A stretch of 64,000 nucleotides of DNA from Novimethylophilus kurashikiensis (GCF_003112435.1 NZ_BDOQ01000021.1:1-64000), one strand, 5' to 3'. Positions 37,121 to 48,682 are shown, counted from the first letter of the stretch. Numbers and translations: made by a program. Notes: a model not told the origin generated them from the sequence alone.

Positions 37121-37833
37121 AGTTGCTGTAAATCGATTAAAAGTTGTCGGGTATGTAGCGGTTTATCGCCCAGATAGTGGCTGACGAGGGCGCGCATGAG
37201 TTGTTTGCTTTGCAGTTGGGTCTGCGGATCGGAGTAATCGTCGAGCCCCATGTCCAGCAGGGTTTTACCTAGCAATTGTACACCGGATTCCCCTGCTTCC
37301 AGCCGTACCGGGCCACGCTCGAGGACGAAGCAATACCATTGTTCCGGCTCGATCGGCGTTGCACTTTCTGCCTCGTGGTCCAGCGGCAGTGCATAGCCCA
37401 GTTCTTGCAACAGGCGCGTTTCGAAGCGCCGCAACACGATACTTTGTTCTTCGTCCCGAGCAAGGGCGCGCAGAGCTTCTTCGTAGTGTTCGAATAGCGC
37501 TTCATGGGCGTCTTCGCGCGGCAATAGGCGCAGCATCAGCTCATTGAGGTAAAACCCGCAGATCAGCGCCTGGCCGTGCAGCACATGCAGGCCGCCTCGC
37601 CATTCGACCCCATGCAGGTTTTTTAATTCCGCCTTGCCGGACCAGGTTGCGATGAGAGGCTGGAACGATTGCAGCATGCCACGCATCGCCGCCCGTGGAC
37701 GCCGTGCGCCCTTGGCTAGCGCGGAAATGCGGCCGAATTCGCGGGTGAACAGTTCCACCACCAGGCTGGTTTCACGGAAAGGATAAGTATGCAGGACGTA
37801 GACTGGCTTGTTGTCCTGGCGGATGACGGCCAC
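37117..37833 (-). CDS. recO: DNA repair protein RecO
   Basis: 238-residue RecFOR-pathway mediator. N-terminal OB fold with [19 protein letters not shown] and [17 protein letters not shown], then the helical domain with [26 protein letters not shown]. The start is GTG at 37833 with AAAGG upstream and an in-frame TAA five codons before it. The C4 zinc-finger cysteines of some RecO proteins are not present, as in most betaproteobacterial forms. Confidence 0.93.
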   Translation of the reverse strand: MAVIRQDNKPVYVLHTYPFRETSLVVELFTREFGRISALAKGARRPRAAMRGMLQSFQPLIATWSGKAELKNLHGVEWRGGLHVLHGQALICGFYLNELMLRLLPREDAHEALFEHYEEALRALARDEEQSIVLRRFETRLLQELGYALPLDHEAESATPIEPEQWYCFVLERGPVRLEAGESGVQLLGKTLLDMGLDDYSDPQTQLQSKQLMRALVSHYLGDKPLHTRQLLIDLQQL

Positions 37834-37970
37834 GCGTAACTGCCTTTAGTAGCGAGCCACGTTTGGAGAGAGAAACCCTCGCGCCTCGTCTCTCTTCCAT
37901 AGTGCAGCGCAAAGAGGCGCATATCGCCCCTTCCACATCACTTTTCCATTTTCACCTATTGACCTGGACA

Positions 37971-38858
37971 TCAGAATCCCAGGCTCTTCAAAGCGTGTTC
38001 GTCGTCGGCCCAGCCGCTGCGGACCTTGACCCAGGTTTCGAGGTAAACCTTGCCGTCGAACAGCTTTTCCATGTCCTGTCGGGCTTCGGTGGAGATGCGC
38101 TTGAGCTTTTCGCCGCCCTTGCCGATCAGGATGGGCTTCTGGTTTTCCTTGTCGACGATGATGGCAGCAAAGATGCGGCGCAGGGCGCCGACTTCCTCGA
38201 ACTTCTCAATTTCGACGGCAATGGCATACGGCACTTCTTCACCCAACAGGCGGAACACCTTTTCGCGCAGGATTTCGGCGGCGAGAAAGCGCTCATTGCG
38301 ATCGGTCAGCTCGTCTTCGCCATAGATCGCGGGCTGCTCGGGCAAATGCTTGCGGGTAGCGCTTAGAAGCTCATCCAATGCCAGAAGGCGCTTGGCACTG
38401 ACCGGTACGACTTCGGTGAATTCGAATTCCTTGGCGATTTCCTGGATAAACGGCAGCAGCTTGGACTTGTCGTCGAGCTTGTCGGCCTTGTTGATGACCA
38501 GTACCACCGGACGATTCTTGGGCAACAGCGCCAGCACCTTGCGGTCAGCATCGCCGAATTGCGTGGCTTCCACCACGAATAGCACGACATCCACCTCGGC
38601 CAGCACTTGCTGCACGGTTTTATTGAGGGTGCGGTTGAGCGCGTTGATATGACGCGTCTGAAAACCCGGCGTATCGACGAACAGGTATTGCGTGTCGTCG
38701 GTGGTGTGAATGCCCAGCATACGGTAGCGCGTGGTCTGAGCCTTGCGCGAGGTAATGCTGAGCTTGACGCCGAGAATATGGTTGAGCAGCGTGGACTTGC
38801 CGACGTTGGGGCGACCGACGATGGCGATGGTGCCGCAGCGAAAATCTTGTTCAGGCAT
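37971..38858 (-). CDS. era: GTPase Era
   Basis: 295-residue GTPase for 30S assembly. [16 protein letters not shown] (G1), DTPGFQ (G3), NKADKLDD (G4) and a C-terminal KH domain with [19 protein letters not shown]. The ATG at 38858 overlaps the rnc stop by eight bases; upstream codons of the longer open frame belong to rnc in another frame. Confidence 0.96.
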   Translation of the reverse strand: MPEQDFRCGTIAIVGRPNVGKSTLLNHILGVKLSITSRKAQTTRYRMLGIHTTDDTQYLFVDTPGFQTRHINALNRTLNKTVQQVLAEVDVVLFVVEATQFGDADRKVLALLPKNRPVVLVINKADKLDDKSKLLPFIQEIAKEFEFTEVVPVSAKRLLALDELLSATRKHLPEQPAIYGEDELTDRNERFLAAEILREKVFRLLGEEVPYAIAVEIEKFEEVGALRRIFAAIIVDKENQKPILIGKGGEKLKRISTEARQDMEKLFDGKVYLETWVKVRSGWADDEHALKSLGF

Positions 38859-39525
38859 GGGTTGCAGTCTTGTAAGCGGCTTCGGCCGCGAGTTGTTCGG
38901 CGGCACGGCGGCTGCCGCCCTCGCCATGAGTACGAATGCCGAGCGCAGGAATACTGCACTCGACGCGGAAAGTTTGACAATGCGCCTCGCCCTCGGTTGC
39001 CAGCACCGTATATTGCGGCAGCGCGAGCTTGCGGCCTTGCAGGAACTCTTGCAGCAAGGTCTTGGGATCTTTGCCCAAGGTGCTGGGGTCCAGACCAGTC
39101 ATGCGATTCTGGTAAAGCCGTGTCACCACAGCCTCGGCTGCGCTAAAACCGGCATCCAAGAAAATCGCGCCAATAATGGCTTCCAGGGCATCAGCAAGGA
39201 CAGACGGGCGCCGCCAGCCGCCGCTCTTGAGTTCGCCCTCGCCCAGCAGCAAACAACTGCCGACATCAAGCTTGGTCGCAATCTCGCTCAAGGTCGCTTC
39301 CTTGACCAGATGCGAACGCATGCGGCTCAAGTCACCTTCGGGTATGTTGGGAAAATTGCGATACAACAGCTGCGCAACGATGCAATTAAGCACGCTGTCG
39401 CCAAGGAATTCCAGGCGTTCGTTGTTGCTGCTACTGTGACTACGGTGGGTAAGTGCCTGCCGCAACAAGGCGGCCTGCTGGAAGGTATGGCCGAGACGGG
39501 CGGCCAGGTGCGGCAGCCCGTTCAT
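38851..39525 (-). CDS. rnc: Ribonuclease III
   Basis: 224-residue double-strand-specific RNase for rRNA and mRNA processing. Signature [19 protein letters not shown] with the catalytic acidic residues, [16 protein letters not shown] as the second acidic motif, and a C-terminal dsRBD ([20 protein letters not shown]). Translationally coupled to era. Confidence 0.96.
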   Translation of the reverse strand: MNGLPHLAARLGHTFQQAALLRQALTHRSHSSSNNERLEFLGDSVLNCIVAQLLYRNFPNIPEGDLSRMRSHLVKEATLSEIATKLDVGSCLLLGEGELKSGGWRRPSVLADALEAIIGAIFLDAGFSAAEAVVTRLYQNRMTGLDPSTLGKDPKTLLQEFLQGRKLALPQYTVLATEGEAHCQTFRVECSIPALGIRTHGEGGSRRAAEQLAAEAAYKTATHA

Positions 39526-39553
39526 GCCGGAAGCGAGAGTACTACGGTCACGC

Positions 39554-39931
39554 CTAATGCGCCTTCAGGGACTTGTCGTCGGTGGAGAGCTTGAAATCGA
39601 CCAAAGCGCTAACATTGCCCATGATGGGCTCGACGGCCGAATACTCGACGCTGACTACGGTATGGCCGCCGTCCTGGCTAATCACGAGATCCTTGGCCTG
39701 CACGCTTTTGAAATCGTCGATAGCTTGTTGGCGATCGAACGCATCCTTGATTTCCTTCGGCGTGATGTTTTCGTTCGATTCGATTTGGCTCTTGAGGGAA
39801 GCGAAAGCTCGCTTGAGCTCGAAATATTCGCTATAAGCCGGCCAAATTTTCATGGCGACGATTGCGATGAACACAATACCGGCCACGGTCAATACCGTGC
39901 CGATGAACGTCATGCCGCGTTGTTTTTGCAT
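39554..39931 (-). CDS. DUF4845 membrane-anchored protein
   Basis: 125-residue protein of the DUF4845 family, which nearly always sits between lepB and rnc in betaproteobacteria. A short basic N terminus ([11 protein letters not shown]) and one transmembrane helix ([18 protein letters not shown]) resemble a type IV pilin leader without its usual processing context; the rest should be periplasmic. Function unknown. Confidence 0.85.
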   Translation of the reverse strand: MQKQRGMTFIGTVLTVAGIVFIAIVAMKIWPAYSEYFELKRAFASLKSQIESNENITPKEIKDAFDRQQAIDDFKSVQAKDLVISQDGGHTVVSVEYSAVEPIMGNVSALVDFKLSTDDKSLKAH

Positions 39932-39942
39932 GCTGGCTCCCC

Positions 39943-40689
39943 TTAATTAATGTGTGTGCCAATTCTGCCGAATTTATCGAAATTCCACCAGATGAGGAAC
40001 GCGCGGCCGACGATGTTCTGATCCGGCACGAACCCCCAGAAACGGCTGTCGTTGCTGTTGTCGCGATTATCGCCCATCACGAAATAATGTCCTTGCGGCA
40101 CCACAACTTCGCCGTCCACAGCGGGGTTGTGATCGTCCAGGAGAATGTCGTGCTTGTGGTCGCCCAGTTGCTCGATCACGCGGCGCACGCTCATCTGGTT
40201 GAGGCCTGGGGCCACGTAGTCGTAATAACCGTTTTCCTGCTGCTCCACGGCCTTGCCGTTGACGAAAATCTGCTTGTTCCGATACTCGACATGATCCCCC
40301 GGCACGCCCACTACGCGCTTGATGTAATCGAGCGAGGGGTCCTTGGGGAAACGGAACACAACGACTTCGCCACGTTGCGGATGATTGACCTCGATGAAGG
40401 TGTTGTTGGCCACAGGAACACGCAAACCGTAGGTGAATTTATTGACCAGGATAAAATCGCCTACGAGCAGCGTCGGCATCATGGAACCGGAAGGAATCTT
40501 GAACGGTTCGACCAGGAAAGATCGGATCAGGAACACTGCCAGGATGACCGGGAAGAAACTCTTGGAGTATTCCACCAGGATGGGCTCCTTGGCGCCACTG
40601 GCGCGGCTCTTGCGGAGCACCAGGGAATCGATCAACCACACCAGGCCGGTCAGCGCCAGGGCAACCAGCATGAACAGGGCGAAATTCAT
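39943..40689 (-). CDS. lepB: Signal peptidase I
   Basis: 248-residue inner-membrane peptidase that removes Sec/Tat signal peptides. Two N-terminal membrane helices, catalytic Ser69 in PSGSMMPTLLVGD, catalytic Lys124 in DYIKRVVGVPGD, and GDNRDNSNDSRFWGFV near the C terminus. Its ATG overlaps the lepA stop (TAATG). Confidence 0.96.
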   Translation of the reverse strand: MNFALFMLVALALTGLVWLIDSLVLRKSRASGAKEPILVEYSKSFFPVILAVFLIRSFLVEPFKIPSGSMMPTLLVGDFILVNKFTYGLRVPVANNTFIEVNHPQRGEVVVFRFPKDPSLDYIKRVVGVPGDHVEYRNKQIFVNGKAVEQQENGYYDYVAPGLNQMSVRRVIEQLGDHKHDILLDDHNPAVDGEVVVPQGHYFVMGDNRDNSNDSRFWGFVPDQNIVGRAFLIWWNFDKFGRIGTHIN

Positions 40690-42482
40690 TATTTGTCCTC
40701 AACTCTCAAAATGGCCAGGAAGGCTTCCTGCGGGATTTCCACGTTGCCGACCTGCTTCATGCGCTTCTTACCCTCTTTCTGCTTCTCGAGAAGCTTTTTC
40801 TTTCGGGTAATGTCGCCGCCGTAGCATTTTGCCAACACATTCTTACGCATCGCTTTCACCGTCTCGCGGGCGATGATGTTGGCGCCGATAGAGGCCTGGA
40901 TCGCCACGTCGAACATCTGGCGCGGGATCAATTCGCGCATCTTGGAGGCCAGTTCGCGACCTCGGTGAATGCTATTGGCGCGGTGCACGATCAACGACAG
41001 CGCATCGACACGCTCACCGCTCACCATGATATCGAGCTTGACCAGATCGGATGGACGGAACTCCAGAAACTCGTAATCCAGCGAAGCGTAGCCGCGCGAG
41101 GTCGATTTAAGCTTGTCGAAGAAATCCATCACCACTTCGTTGAGCGGCATTTCATAGGTCAGCATCACCTGCCGGCCCATGTACTGCATGTTCCGCTGCA
41201 CGCCGCGCTTGTTGTTGCACAAGGTCATGACCGGGCCGACATATTCCTGCGGCATGAGGATGGTCGTGGTGATGATGGGCTCGCGAATCTCTTCGATACG
41301 CGAGGGTTCTGGCAGCTTGGAGGGATTCTCGACCTGAATCACGTCGCCGGCCTTGGTCAGGACTTCATAAACCACGGTCGGCGCCGTGGTGATCAAGTCC
41401 ATATCGTATTCGCGCTCCAGGCGTTCCTGCACGATTTCCATGTGCAACAAACCGAGGAAGCCGCAGCGGAAGCCGAAACCCAGCGCCTGAGAGACTTCCG
41501 GCTCGAATTGCAATGAAGCATCGTTCAAACGCAGCTTTTCCAGCGCGTCGCGCAAGGCCTCGTACTGGTTGGACTCCACCGGATACAGGCCGGCGAACAC
41601 CTGCGGCTTGATTTCCTTGAAACCGGGCAGCGGCGCTTCGGCCGGTGCTGTAGCGAGCGTAATGGTATCGCCCACTTTGGCGCTGGCGAGTTCCTTGATG
41701 CCGGCAATGACGAAGCCCACTTCACCGGCAGAGAGATTTTCACGTTGGCGCGACTTGGGCGTGAACACCCCGACCTGCTCGCACAAATATTGTGCCCCTG
41801 TCGCCATAAAGCGAATTTTATCCTTGGGCTTGAGCTTTCCGTCCACCACCCGCACCAGCATGATGACGCCGACGTAGTTATCGAACCAGGAATCGATGAT
41901 GAGCGCCTTGAGCGGGGCACTTTCATCGCCCGTCGGAGGTGGAATCTTGGCGACGACGGCTTCGAGCACGTCCTCCACGCCCACGCCGGTCTTGGCCGAA
42001 CAGCGCACGGCATCAGTCGCCTCAACCCCGATGATGTCTTCGATTTCCTGGATGACGCGCTCCGGGTCGGCAGAAGGCAAATCGATCTTGTTGAGCACCG
42101 ACACCACTTCCACGCCCTGCTCGATCGCCGTGTAGCAGTTGGCCACGCTCTGTGCTTCCACGCCCTGGGAGGCGTCTACCACCAGCAACGCGCCTTCACA
42201 AGCCGCCAGGGAACGGCTGACTTCGTAGGAGAAGTCGACGTGCCCTGGGGTGTCGATCAGGTTGAGGTTGTAGATCTGACCGTCGCGCGCCTTGTAATTG
42301 AGTGCCGCGGTCTGAGCCTTAATGGTGATGCCGCGCTCGCGCTCCAGGTCCATGGAATCAAGCACTTGCGCTTCCATTTCACGGTCGGATAAGCCGCCAC
42401 AGAGCTGAATGATGCGGTCGGCCAGGGTCGACTTGCCATGGTCGATGTGGGCAATAATGGAAAAATTGCGGATATTCTTCAT
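40689..42482 (-). CDS. lepA: Elongation factor 4 (LepA)
   Basis: 597-residue translational GTPase. The ATG at 42482 begins [19 protein letters not shown]; the frame is open further upstream but passes into the flgL terminator, and 597 residues matches the family (599 in E. coli). Other G motifs: [23 protein letters not shown]. LepA-specific C-terminal domain ends ILRVEDK. Confidence 0.97.
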   Translation of the reverse strand: MKNIRNFSIIAHIDHGKSTLADRIIQLCGGLSDREMEAQVLDSMDLERERGITIKAQTAALNYKARDGQIYNLNLIDTPGHVDFSYEVSRSLAACEGALLVVDASQGVEAQSVANCYTAIEQGVEVVSVLNKIDLPSADPERVIQEIEDIIGVEATDAVRCSAKTGVGVEDVLEAVVAKIPPPTGDESAPLKALIIDSWFDNYVGVIMLVRVVDGKLKPKDKIRFMATGAQYLCEQVGVFTPKSRQRENLSAGEVGFVIAGIKELASAKVGDTITLATAPAEAPLPGFKEIKPQVFAGLYPVESNQYEALRDALEKLRLNDASLQFEPEVSQALGFGFRCGFLGLLHMEIVQERLEREYDMDLITTAPTVVYEVLTKAGDVIQVENPSKLPEPSRIEEIREPIITTTILMPQEYVGPVMTLCNNKRGVQRNMQYMGRQVMLTYEMPLNEVVMDFFDKLKSTSRGYASLDYEFLEFRPSDLVKLDIMVSGERVDALSLIVHRANSIHRGRELASKMRELIPRQMFDVAIQASIGANIIARETVKAMRKNVLAKCYGGDITRKKKLLEKQKEGKKRMKQVGNVEIPQEAFLAILRVEDK

Positions 42483-42487
42483 GTAAG

Positions 42488-42515
42488 CCAACAAGAAGGG
42501 CGCCGAGGCGCCCTT
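42488..42515 (-). terminator. Rho-independent terminator of the flg operon
   Basis: Stem AAGGGCGCC/GGCGCCCTT (42496-42504, 42507-42515) with a tight loop. On the minus strand it is followed by CTTGTT, a weak T tract. It separates flgL from lepA. Confidence 0.65.
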
Positions 42516-42591
42516 ATCGTGTATGTAGTTGCAAGGTAACGGATTGTTCGGGTGGGATTTTACCCCAATCAGCCCTAACCCGCTAAGCAAA

Positions 42592-43905
42592 TCAAGAGAT
42601 GTAATTGAACAAGGACAACCCTTGCACCTTGATGAAGGATTTTTGAGCAGCTTCCAGCGCCGTCTGCTTCATGGTCATGTCGCTGATGGCCTTGGTGTAA
42701 TCGAGATCCTGCAAATTGCTTCGCGTCGTCTGGTATTGCAGCACCAAATCGTCGTTGACGGAGCTCTGGGTGTCGACTTCTTTCATTGAAGCCCCTACAG
42801 ATGCTCGAATTTTCAGGATATTCTCTTCCGCCGAAGCGATATTGGACAATGCCGTATTGTTGTTGTTCGTGATTGCGGCATTGCTGTAATGAGATGTGGT
42901 TAACGAGGTGATCAGATCATTCAGTGTCGTAAAAATATCCTGATTCGTGCTCGCTTTCACCGTAAACGTATCGCCAGTGGCTGGATCTCCGCTAATACTC
43001 AGTTCCGCACCGAAGTCGAAGGGCGTCGGGTTGGTATCCGGGGGGGAGACAGTCTTAAGGCTGATGGTGCTACCGCTGGTATAAGTTCTGGGGTACGGCC
43101 CAGCCCCGGACGCCGCTCCAGTCAGTAACGAATTGCCACTGACGTTGTCGACGATGTCGTAAGTCGTTACAGAAGGGACCTGCGTGGTGTCAACATTAAA
43201 CTTGATGGTGAAATCCTGGCTGTTGGCAGGATTGTTCCATGCCGCAGGGTTCAATACGACGCCCGGACTGATGACGCCGGTGCCAGTATTAGTAGCAACA
43301 CTGCCGGCCATTGCTTGAGCAGTAACGAAAGTACCGTTGCCGTTGAGTATCTGCTGGAACACTTGCGCGCCCGATGAACTTACGGGTACTTGGCGAGAGG
43401 CGCTGATCTGGATTTGGCGCTGCCCCTGGTCACCGTTGTAGGCCACCGAACCGGGTGTCGTTTCAGAAAACGCCTGGGTGTTGCCTTTGAAACCCGAGAA
43501 GATGTATTGCCCGTTGCCGTCCGTGGTATTGGCAAAGCCCAGGAGTTGGTTGTAATCACTTTGCAGTTCGGAAGCCAGGCTCTTACGATCAGCAGAGCTC
43601 AAACCCGGATTGCCCGCATTGACCGCGAGCACTCGGACGTTCTGCAACAAGGTGTTGACACTGTCCAAGATGGAATCCTGCAAACCAAGCGAGTCCGTCG
43701 CAGATTGGCCATTCCGCGTAAATTGTTCCGTTGTCGATTGCGATTGAGAAACGTCGAGAACGCGCGAGGCTGCAATGGGATCATCCGATGGCGTCAGGAC
43801 CCGGCGGCCGGTCGACATCTGCTGCTGAATCTTAAGTAAGTCGGCCGTCTGGGACTGCACCCCGCGCGTGCCGATGTCATAAATCATGTTAGTGCTGATA
43901 CGCAT
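42592..43905 (-). CDS. flgL: Flagellar hook-associated protein 3 (FlgL)
   Basis: 437-residue hook-filament junction protein. Coiled N terminus [20 protein letters not shown] and C-terminal helix [10 protein letters not shown] are flagellin-like, as in FlgL; the middle is variable with Thr/Ser/Asp-rich strands. Last gene of the operon, two bases after flgK. Confidence 0.93.
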   Translation of the reverse strand: MRISTNMIYDIGTRGVQSQTADLLKIQQQMSTGRRVLTPSDDPIAASRVLDVSQSQSTTEQFTRNGQSATDSLGLQDSILDSVNTLLQNVRVLAVNAGNPGLSSADRKSLASELQSDYNQLLGFANTTDGNGQYIFSGFKGNTQAFSETTPGSVAYNGDQGQRQIQISASRQVPVSSSGAQVFQQILNGNGTFVTAQAMAGSVATNTGTGVISPGVVLNPAAWNNPANSQDFTIKFNVDTTQVPSVTTYDIVDNVSGNSLLTGAASGAGPYPRTYTSGSTISLKTVSPPDTNPTPFDFGAELSISGDPATGDTFTVKASTNQDIFTTLNDLITSLTTSHYSNAAITNNNNTALSNIASAEENILKIRASVGASMKEVDTQSSVNDDLVLQYQTTRSNLQDLDYTKAISDMTMKQTALEAAQKSFIKVQGLSLFNYIS

Positions 43906-43907
43906 GA

Positions 43908-45842
43908 TTAACGTCCAATCGCCAGAATCGAATCAAACAACGTCGAGGCAATTTGCAACATTTTGCCCGATGCCTGGTAGGCCTGCTGGTAACGCAGCAG
44001 GTTGGCAGCCTCTTCATCGAGATTAACGCCCGACAAGCCTTGCTGCGCATTTTTGGTTTGGTCCAGCAAGGCTGCTTGCGCCTTGCTGGTAACCTGAAGC
44101 TCTGCGGATTTATTACCCACCTGGCTCACGATTTGGCTGTAGGCACCTTGGTACGATGCCGAGCCGCCGATCAATGTATTCTTGGTTTGCAGCTGTGCCA
44201 GCGCCAGCATGTTGCGGTTATCGGAAACTCCGTTAACGTTGGGGCCGATCGTGAATTTGTCTCCGGACGACGGCGTGCCGGTAATGGAAACCGTCCAGCC
44301 GTTGTAGCTGATGTTGCCGCCCGCGGTAAAACTGACACCAGAAGCCAGCGTCCCGAGATTGGCATCCACCACATCGAAAGTCGTAGGTGGATTATTGAAC
44401 GTGATCGTGACCGGATTCTTCAGGTTGAGATCGGTCGTCGGATGGCTGGGGTCCGGCGTGGTCGGCACGGCATCGACGGATCCTCCACTGACAACCCCGG
44501 TGCCTTTGTTGGAAGTGCCTGCGCCGGTCACGATAGGCGCTGCTGCGGCAATGGTATCGATACCGATGGTATTACTTAGGGCGATATCGCGAGCCGCGTA
44601 TCGAGTGGGCTGCACGGTAAAGACATCGCCTGCATTGGGTGGCGCAACTTCGGTCAATGTGATCCCGGGAATAAAGGTCGACAGAGAACCAGCCGACACC
44701 CCTGTCGTCGTGACATGCGTCGTGAGATTAGTGACGGAATAATTGGCCCCGTCATAAAGAATCCGGAAATCGTCCACCCCTAATGCGGACACATTGGACA
44801 GGGCCGCGGTGATAGAACCGGTGCCGGTATTGTTGGTGCTTGGCAGGACACTAGGCCCAGGCACGGCAAAAAAGTCTTGCCCCAAATTGCCCGAGAGATC
44901 TTGTCCGAGTTGATGCTGCGCGTTGAAAGTCTCGGCCACCCCCATGGCAACGCGGCCAAGTTCGTTCTGGGCTGGGATGAGGGATTTATCACGAAAATCG
45001 AGCAAGCCGCTCAAGTTACCGCCGCTCAGGCTGCCGGTACCTAGCAACGTTGTCTTGCTGCCGTATTGGTAGGCAACTTCGACGCGCTGCTGGTCCTCCG
45101 GCGAGCGCACGGTGGTAAGTTGATAAACCGTGTTTCCCACGATCAACGGTTGACCGTTGCCGATGAACACATTGAGGCTTCCGTCGCTCTGCTTGATCAC
45201 AGTGGCACCCACCTGAGCGTTCAACTGGGAGATCAGGTTATCGCGCTGGTCCAGCAAGTCGTTGGGCGGCTGGTTCGTGCTGCTGCCTTGAATAGTGATC
45301 TGGTCGTTCAGCTTTGCAATCTGTTGCGCGTAGGAATTAATCAGCGAAACACTGTCTGTAATTTGCGTATTGACGCCGCCCTGCAAGTCGGTAAGTCGAG
45401 CCGAAATAGCCTGGAACCGCGAGATCAGAGCACTTGCGCCGCTCAACATGGATTGACGCGATGCGACGGATTGCGGATTGGAACTCACATCCCCCACGGC
45501 ACTGAAAAAATCCTGCAATGCGGGGGAAAGACCGGAATTAGGGTCGGCCAGCATGTTATCGATCTGGCTGATCTGACCGTAATAGGTATCCATATAAGAG
45601 CTTTGCGTCTGGACGCGCTGCAATTGCGTATCGAGAAACTGGCTGTAAACGCGCTTGACGGTCTCGACATTGGTGCCCTGGCCGATAAAGCCCGACCCGC
45701 TGGGCGTTGCCAGATTGGTACCCTGTACGATGGTCTGACGATGATAGCCTTCGGTATCGGCATTGGTAATGTTGTGCCCAGCCGTAGCCAGTCCGATCTG
45801 GGCGGCATTCAGTCCGGTAACGCCTACGCTAAACAAACTCAT
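43908..45842 (-). CDS. flgK: Flagellar hook-associated protein 1 (FlgK)
   Basis: 644-residue hook-filament junction protein. N terminus MSLFSVGVTGLNAAQIGLAT with AGHNITNADTEGYHRQ, and C terminus QQAYQASGKMLQIASTLFD, the rod/hook-family end helices. The central insertion is about 100 residues longer than E. coli FlgK (547). Confidence 0.95.
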   Translation of the reverse strand: MSLFSVGVTGLNAAQIGLATAGHNITNADTEGYHRQTIVQGTNLATPSGSGFIGQGTNVETVKRVYSQFLDTQLQRVQTQSSYMDTYYGQISQIDNMLADPNSGLSPALQDFFSAVGDVSSNPQSVASRQSMLSGASALISRFQAISARLTDLQGGVNTQITDSVSLINSYAQQIAKLNDQITIQGSSTNQPPNDLLDQRDNLISQLNAQVGATVIKQSDGSLNVFIGNGQPLIVGNTVYQLTTVRSPEDQQRVEVAYQYGSKTTLLGTGSLSGGNLSGLLDFRDKSLIPAQNELGRVAMGVAETFNAQHQLGQDLSGNLGQDFFAVPGPSVLPSTNNTGTGSITAALSNVSALGVDDFRILYDGANYSVTNLTTHVTTTGVSAGSLSTFIPGITLTEVAPPNAGDVFTVQPTRYAARDIALSNTIGIDTIAAAAPIVTGAGTSNKGTGVVSGGSVDAVPTTPDPSHPTTDLNLKNPVTITFNNPPTTFDVVDANLGTLASGVSFTAGGNISYNGWTVSITGTPSSGDKFTIGPNVNGVSDNRNMLALAQLQTKNTLIGGSASYQGAYSQIVSQVGNKSAELQVTSKAQAALLDQTKNAQQGLSGVNLDEEAANLLRYQQAYQASGKMLQIASTLFDSILAIGR

Positions 45843-45909
45843 GATTCAGTCTTCCGTTGCATGTGTTGTTATCGGCTCATGCTGCGCAAACTTAACCCCA
45901 CTTTGCAGG

Positions 45910-46800
45910 TCAAGCAGCATCTGCGGAGGCCAATTGATTGCGGAACGCCGGGCTGCTGATCACGCGCATCAGCTTGTTGCCGTAGTCCGGATCGGTGGCA
46001 TAGCCGCCCTGCTGCAAACCGCGCGCAAATCCAGCGGCATCCTGGTTCAAGGCACCGGCGTAACGCGGGCTACCGGAGATCAGCTTGGCGTAATCGGCAA
46101 AGCTCTCTTTATATGAACCATAGGCACGGAATTTTTCGGTGGATTGCACCGGTTTACCGTTGACGTACTCCGTGACTTGTTTTTCCACCGTGGGGCCGTG
46201 CCAATTGCTGCCGGCCTTGAGGTTGAACAGGTTGTGGCTATTACTGCCGTCCGCAGATTTCAATTCGTGCTTGCCCCAGCCGCTTTCGAGTGCGGCTTGG
46301 CCCAGCAAGAGATGCGGGGCAACGCCTAGCGATTTGGCAGCATCTACGGCGTGAGGCCACAATTTGTCGAGGAATCCGCCGGAGGTACCATTCACGTCAG
46401 GTGCTGAAGTTTCCGCAGCCTTTTCAACGACACCAGCCGCAGTAACTGCAGGCGTTTGCGCGGCAGGCTGTTGCTTGGACAACGCAATCAAGTTCATCTG
46501 CTGCTCGATCTGTGCAGTCAGTGCATCGCCCAGTCCCATGCCGCGGCTTTGCGAGATGGACTGAGCGACCTGCTGGTCGAACATGTCGGTGAATGTCTTG
46601 GTTTCCTGGCTATCGAAAGGACCGTCCTGGGAGACGGTCTCGCGCATGCTGCGCAGCATCATTTGCAGGAAATATGCTTCGAACTGCTTGGCGGCGGCCT
46701 TGATACCTTCCTTGGTATCCGTCCCATTCGTCAGCTTGTGCAGGCTTCCGAGCGACTGGGGGTCGATCGCAAGCTGGTTGGAAAACGGGATGGACGTCAT
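45910..46800 (-). CDS. flgJ: Flagellar rod assembly protein and muramidase FlgJ
   Basis: 296-residue bifunctional protein. N-terminal rod-scaffold domain (EAYFLQMMLRSMRETV, QMFDQQVAQSIS-like FDQQVAQSISQSRGMGL) and a C-terminal glucosaminidase-type domain with the catalytic Glu in LLLGQAALESGWGKHEL and YGSYKESFADYAKLI. The enzyme opens the peptidoglycan for the rod. Confidence 0.95.
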   Translation of the reverse strand: MTSIPFSNQLAIDPQSLGSLHKLTNGTDTKEGIKAAAKQFEAYFLQMMLRSMRETVSQDGPFDSQETKTFTDMFDQQVAQSISQSRGMGLGDALTAQIEQQMNLIALSKQQPAAQTPAVTAAGVVEKAAETSAPDVNGTSGGFLDKLWPHAVDAAKSLGVAPHLLLGQAALESGWGKHELKSADGSNSHNLFNLKAGSNWHGPTVEKQVTEYVNGKPVQSTEKFRAYGSYKESFADYAKLISGSPRYAGALNQDAAGFARGLQQGGYATDPDYGNKLMRVISSPAFRNQLASADAA

Positions 46801-46803
46801 GGC

Positions 46804-47907
46804 TTAGATGATTTCCAGGTTGGCCTTGAGTGCGCCGGCGGCCTTCATGGCCTGGAGAATGGCGAGCAAGTCCTGAGGCGTAGCGCCGACAGCGTTGAGC
46901 GCCTTCACAACTTCGCCCAGCGTAGCGCCGGAGCGCAGCATCACCAGCTCGCCCTTCTTTTCCTTGATTTCCACTTGGGCCTGGTCGGTTGCGACAGTCT
47001 GGCCTTGCGACAGAGCATTCGGCTGGCTGACCAAGGGCTCGCTGCTGATAATCACGGACAAGCTGCCATGCGCGACAGCCACCGTATCAAGCGATACTTC
47101 CTTGTTCATCACGATGGAGCCGGTGCGGGCATTAAGAATCACGCGGGCGATGTCTTCGCCGGGCGATACGGACAGATTCTCGACGCGAGACAGGAAAGCC
47201 ACGCGCTGATTGTTGTCCAGCGGGGCAGCCACGCGAATTTGGCGGCCATCCACGGCAACTGCGGTACCTGGACCGAAATTACGGTTGATGGCATCGACCA
47301 TGCGAGCAGCCGTGGTGAAATCGGAGGCATTGAGTTCGTAGTTGACGTATTCGCCCTGCCCCAGTGCTGTCGGTACCGCACGTTCCACCGTAGCACCGCC
47401 CGGTACACGCCCGACCGCAAGCTGGTTAACCTGCACGCTGGAACCACCAGCTGCAGCACCGGCCCCGGCCACCACCAGATTGCCCTGCGCCATCGCGTAC
47501 ACCTGTCCGTCAGCGCCTTTCAAGGGCGTCATCAGCAGGGTGCCACCACGCAAGCTCTTGGCGTTACCGATGGATGAAACGGTCACATCGATCGGCTGCC
47601 CACCCTTGGCGAACGGCGGTAGCGTCGCAGTCACCATGACGGCAGCCACATTCTTGAGCTGCAGGCTGGTACCCGTGGGAATATTGATGCCCATCTGGCC
47701 CAGCATGCTAATAATGCTGCTGACGGTGAACGGCGTTTGTGTCGTCTGGTCGCCCGTTCCGTCGAGTCCCACCACGATCCCGTAGCCCGCCAGTTGGTTG
47801 CTACGCACGCCCTGAAGGGTGGCGATCTCCTTGATGCGCTCGGCCTGTGCCGGCATCACGGCCGTCAGGCTGAGCAAGGCGATAACGATGCGTGCGACGA
47901 TTTTCAT
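46804..47907 (-). CDS. flgI: Flagellar P-ring protein FlgI
   Basis: 367-residue periplasmic P-ring subunit with a signal peptide (LLSLTAVMPAQAERI). GVRSNQLAGYGIVVGLDGTG, MLGQMGINIP and the C-terminal GATPQDLLAILQAMKAAGAL are diagnostic. Confidence 0.96.
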   Translation of the reverse strand: MKIVARIVIALLSLTAVMPAQAERIKEIATLQGVRSNQLAGYGIVVGLDGTGDQTTQTPFTVSSIISMLGQMGINIPTGTSLQLKNVAAVMVTATLPPFAKGGQPIDVTVSSIGNAKSLRGGTLLMTPLKGADGQVYAMAQGNLVVAGAGAAAGGSSVQVNQLAVGRVPGGATVERAVPTALGQGEYVNYELNASDFTTAARMVDAINRNFGPGTAVAVDGRQIRVAAPLDNNQRVAFLSRVENLSVSPGEDIARVILNARTGSIVMNKEVSLDTVAVAHGSLSVIISSEPLVSQPNALSQGQTVATDQAQVEIKEKKGELVMLRSGATLGEVVKALNAVGATPQDLLAILQAMKAAGALKANLEII

Positions 47908-47917
47908 GATCCGATTC

Positions 47918-48643
47918 CTAGAACGGCAGCAAGGCCACGAAGAAGCGCGATAACAGACTCATGACTTGCGCAGTATCCATGCTTTGCTTGCCTTTGTCCT
48001 CGATGCGGGCGTCGGCAATCTGGGTCGAGCTCACCACATTGCCGGAAGTGATGTTCATTGGGTTTACAACGCCGGAAAGGCGGATGAATTCGGTATTGTT
48101 GTTGACCGAAATCTGCTTCTCGCCGCTCACCACCAGATTACCGTTGGGCAGAACTTCGATAACAGTAACAGTGATGCTGCCGGTAAAGCTGTTGCTGTTC
48201 GAATTGTTGTCCTTGTTATCGCTCTTGAGCGATGAACTGGCAGTAAAAGCAGAATTGAAGTTGGTGCCGGTGCCGAAATTGTTGTTTCCGCCAGGAATCG
48301 GCACGTTAATGCCGGGTTTGGGCGTATACCCGAGAATCGTTGGGGTTCCGATATTCACATTGGCGGAGCCCGTACGGGTAAAATTATCCGCATTACTGGT
48401 ACTGCCTGCCGTTTTTTCAATCAAGGTGACCGTAATCGTATCCCCGACGAAACGAGCACGTCTGTCCTCGAACAATGGCCGGCTATTGGCAGCGTGATAA
48501 ATTGCCCCGTCCGCAGGCAGCGCCGCAGGCTGGGGATTGGGGCGCATGGTCATGGGCTGCTGGACGGATGTGGACGGATCGGTATTGCACCCCGTCAGCA
48601 TCACCACGGCAGCCAGAATCGAACATTTAACCAAGCTTTGCAT
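47918..48643 (-). CDS. flgH: Flagellar L-ring lipoprotein FlgH
   Basis: 241-residue outer-membrane L-ring subunit. Lipoprotein signal with lipobox LTGC. FEDRRARFVGDTITVTLIE, and the end region VVNPMNITSGNVVSSTQIADARIEYKG-like stretch, are typical. Two adjacent ATGs (48646 and 48643) follow AAGGAG; the second has the better spacing. Confidence 0.95.
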   Translation of the reverse strand: MQSLVKCSILAAVVMLTGCNTDPSTSVQQPMTMRPNPQPAALPADGAIYHAANSRPLFEDRRARFVGDTITVTLIEKTAGSTSNADNFTRTGSANVNIGTPTILGYTPKPGINVPIPGGNNNFGTGTNFNSAFTASSSLKSDNKDNNSNSNSFTGSITVTVIEVLPNGNLVVSGEKQISVNNNTEFIRLSGVVNPMNITSGNVVSSTQIADARIEDKGKQSMDTAQVMSLLSRFFVALLPF

Positions 48644-48682
48644 CATAAACTCCTTACCTCTGCACCAGTTACTCCGCACCAA

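Noticed and set aside
42483-42590. N-terminal extension of LepA
   Set aside because: The extra 36 codons read through the flg terminator; the family start [17 protein letters not shown] fits the ATG at 42482.
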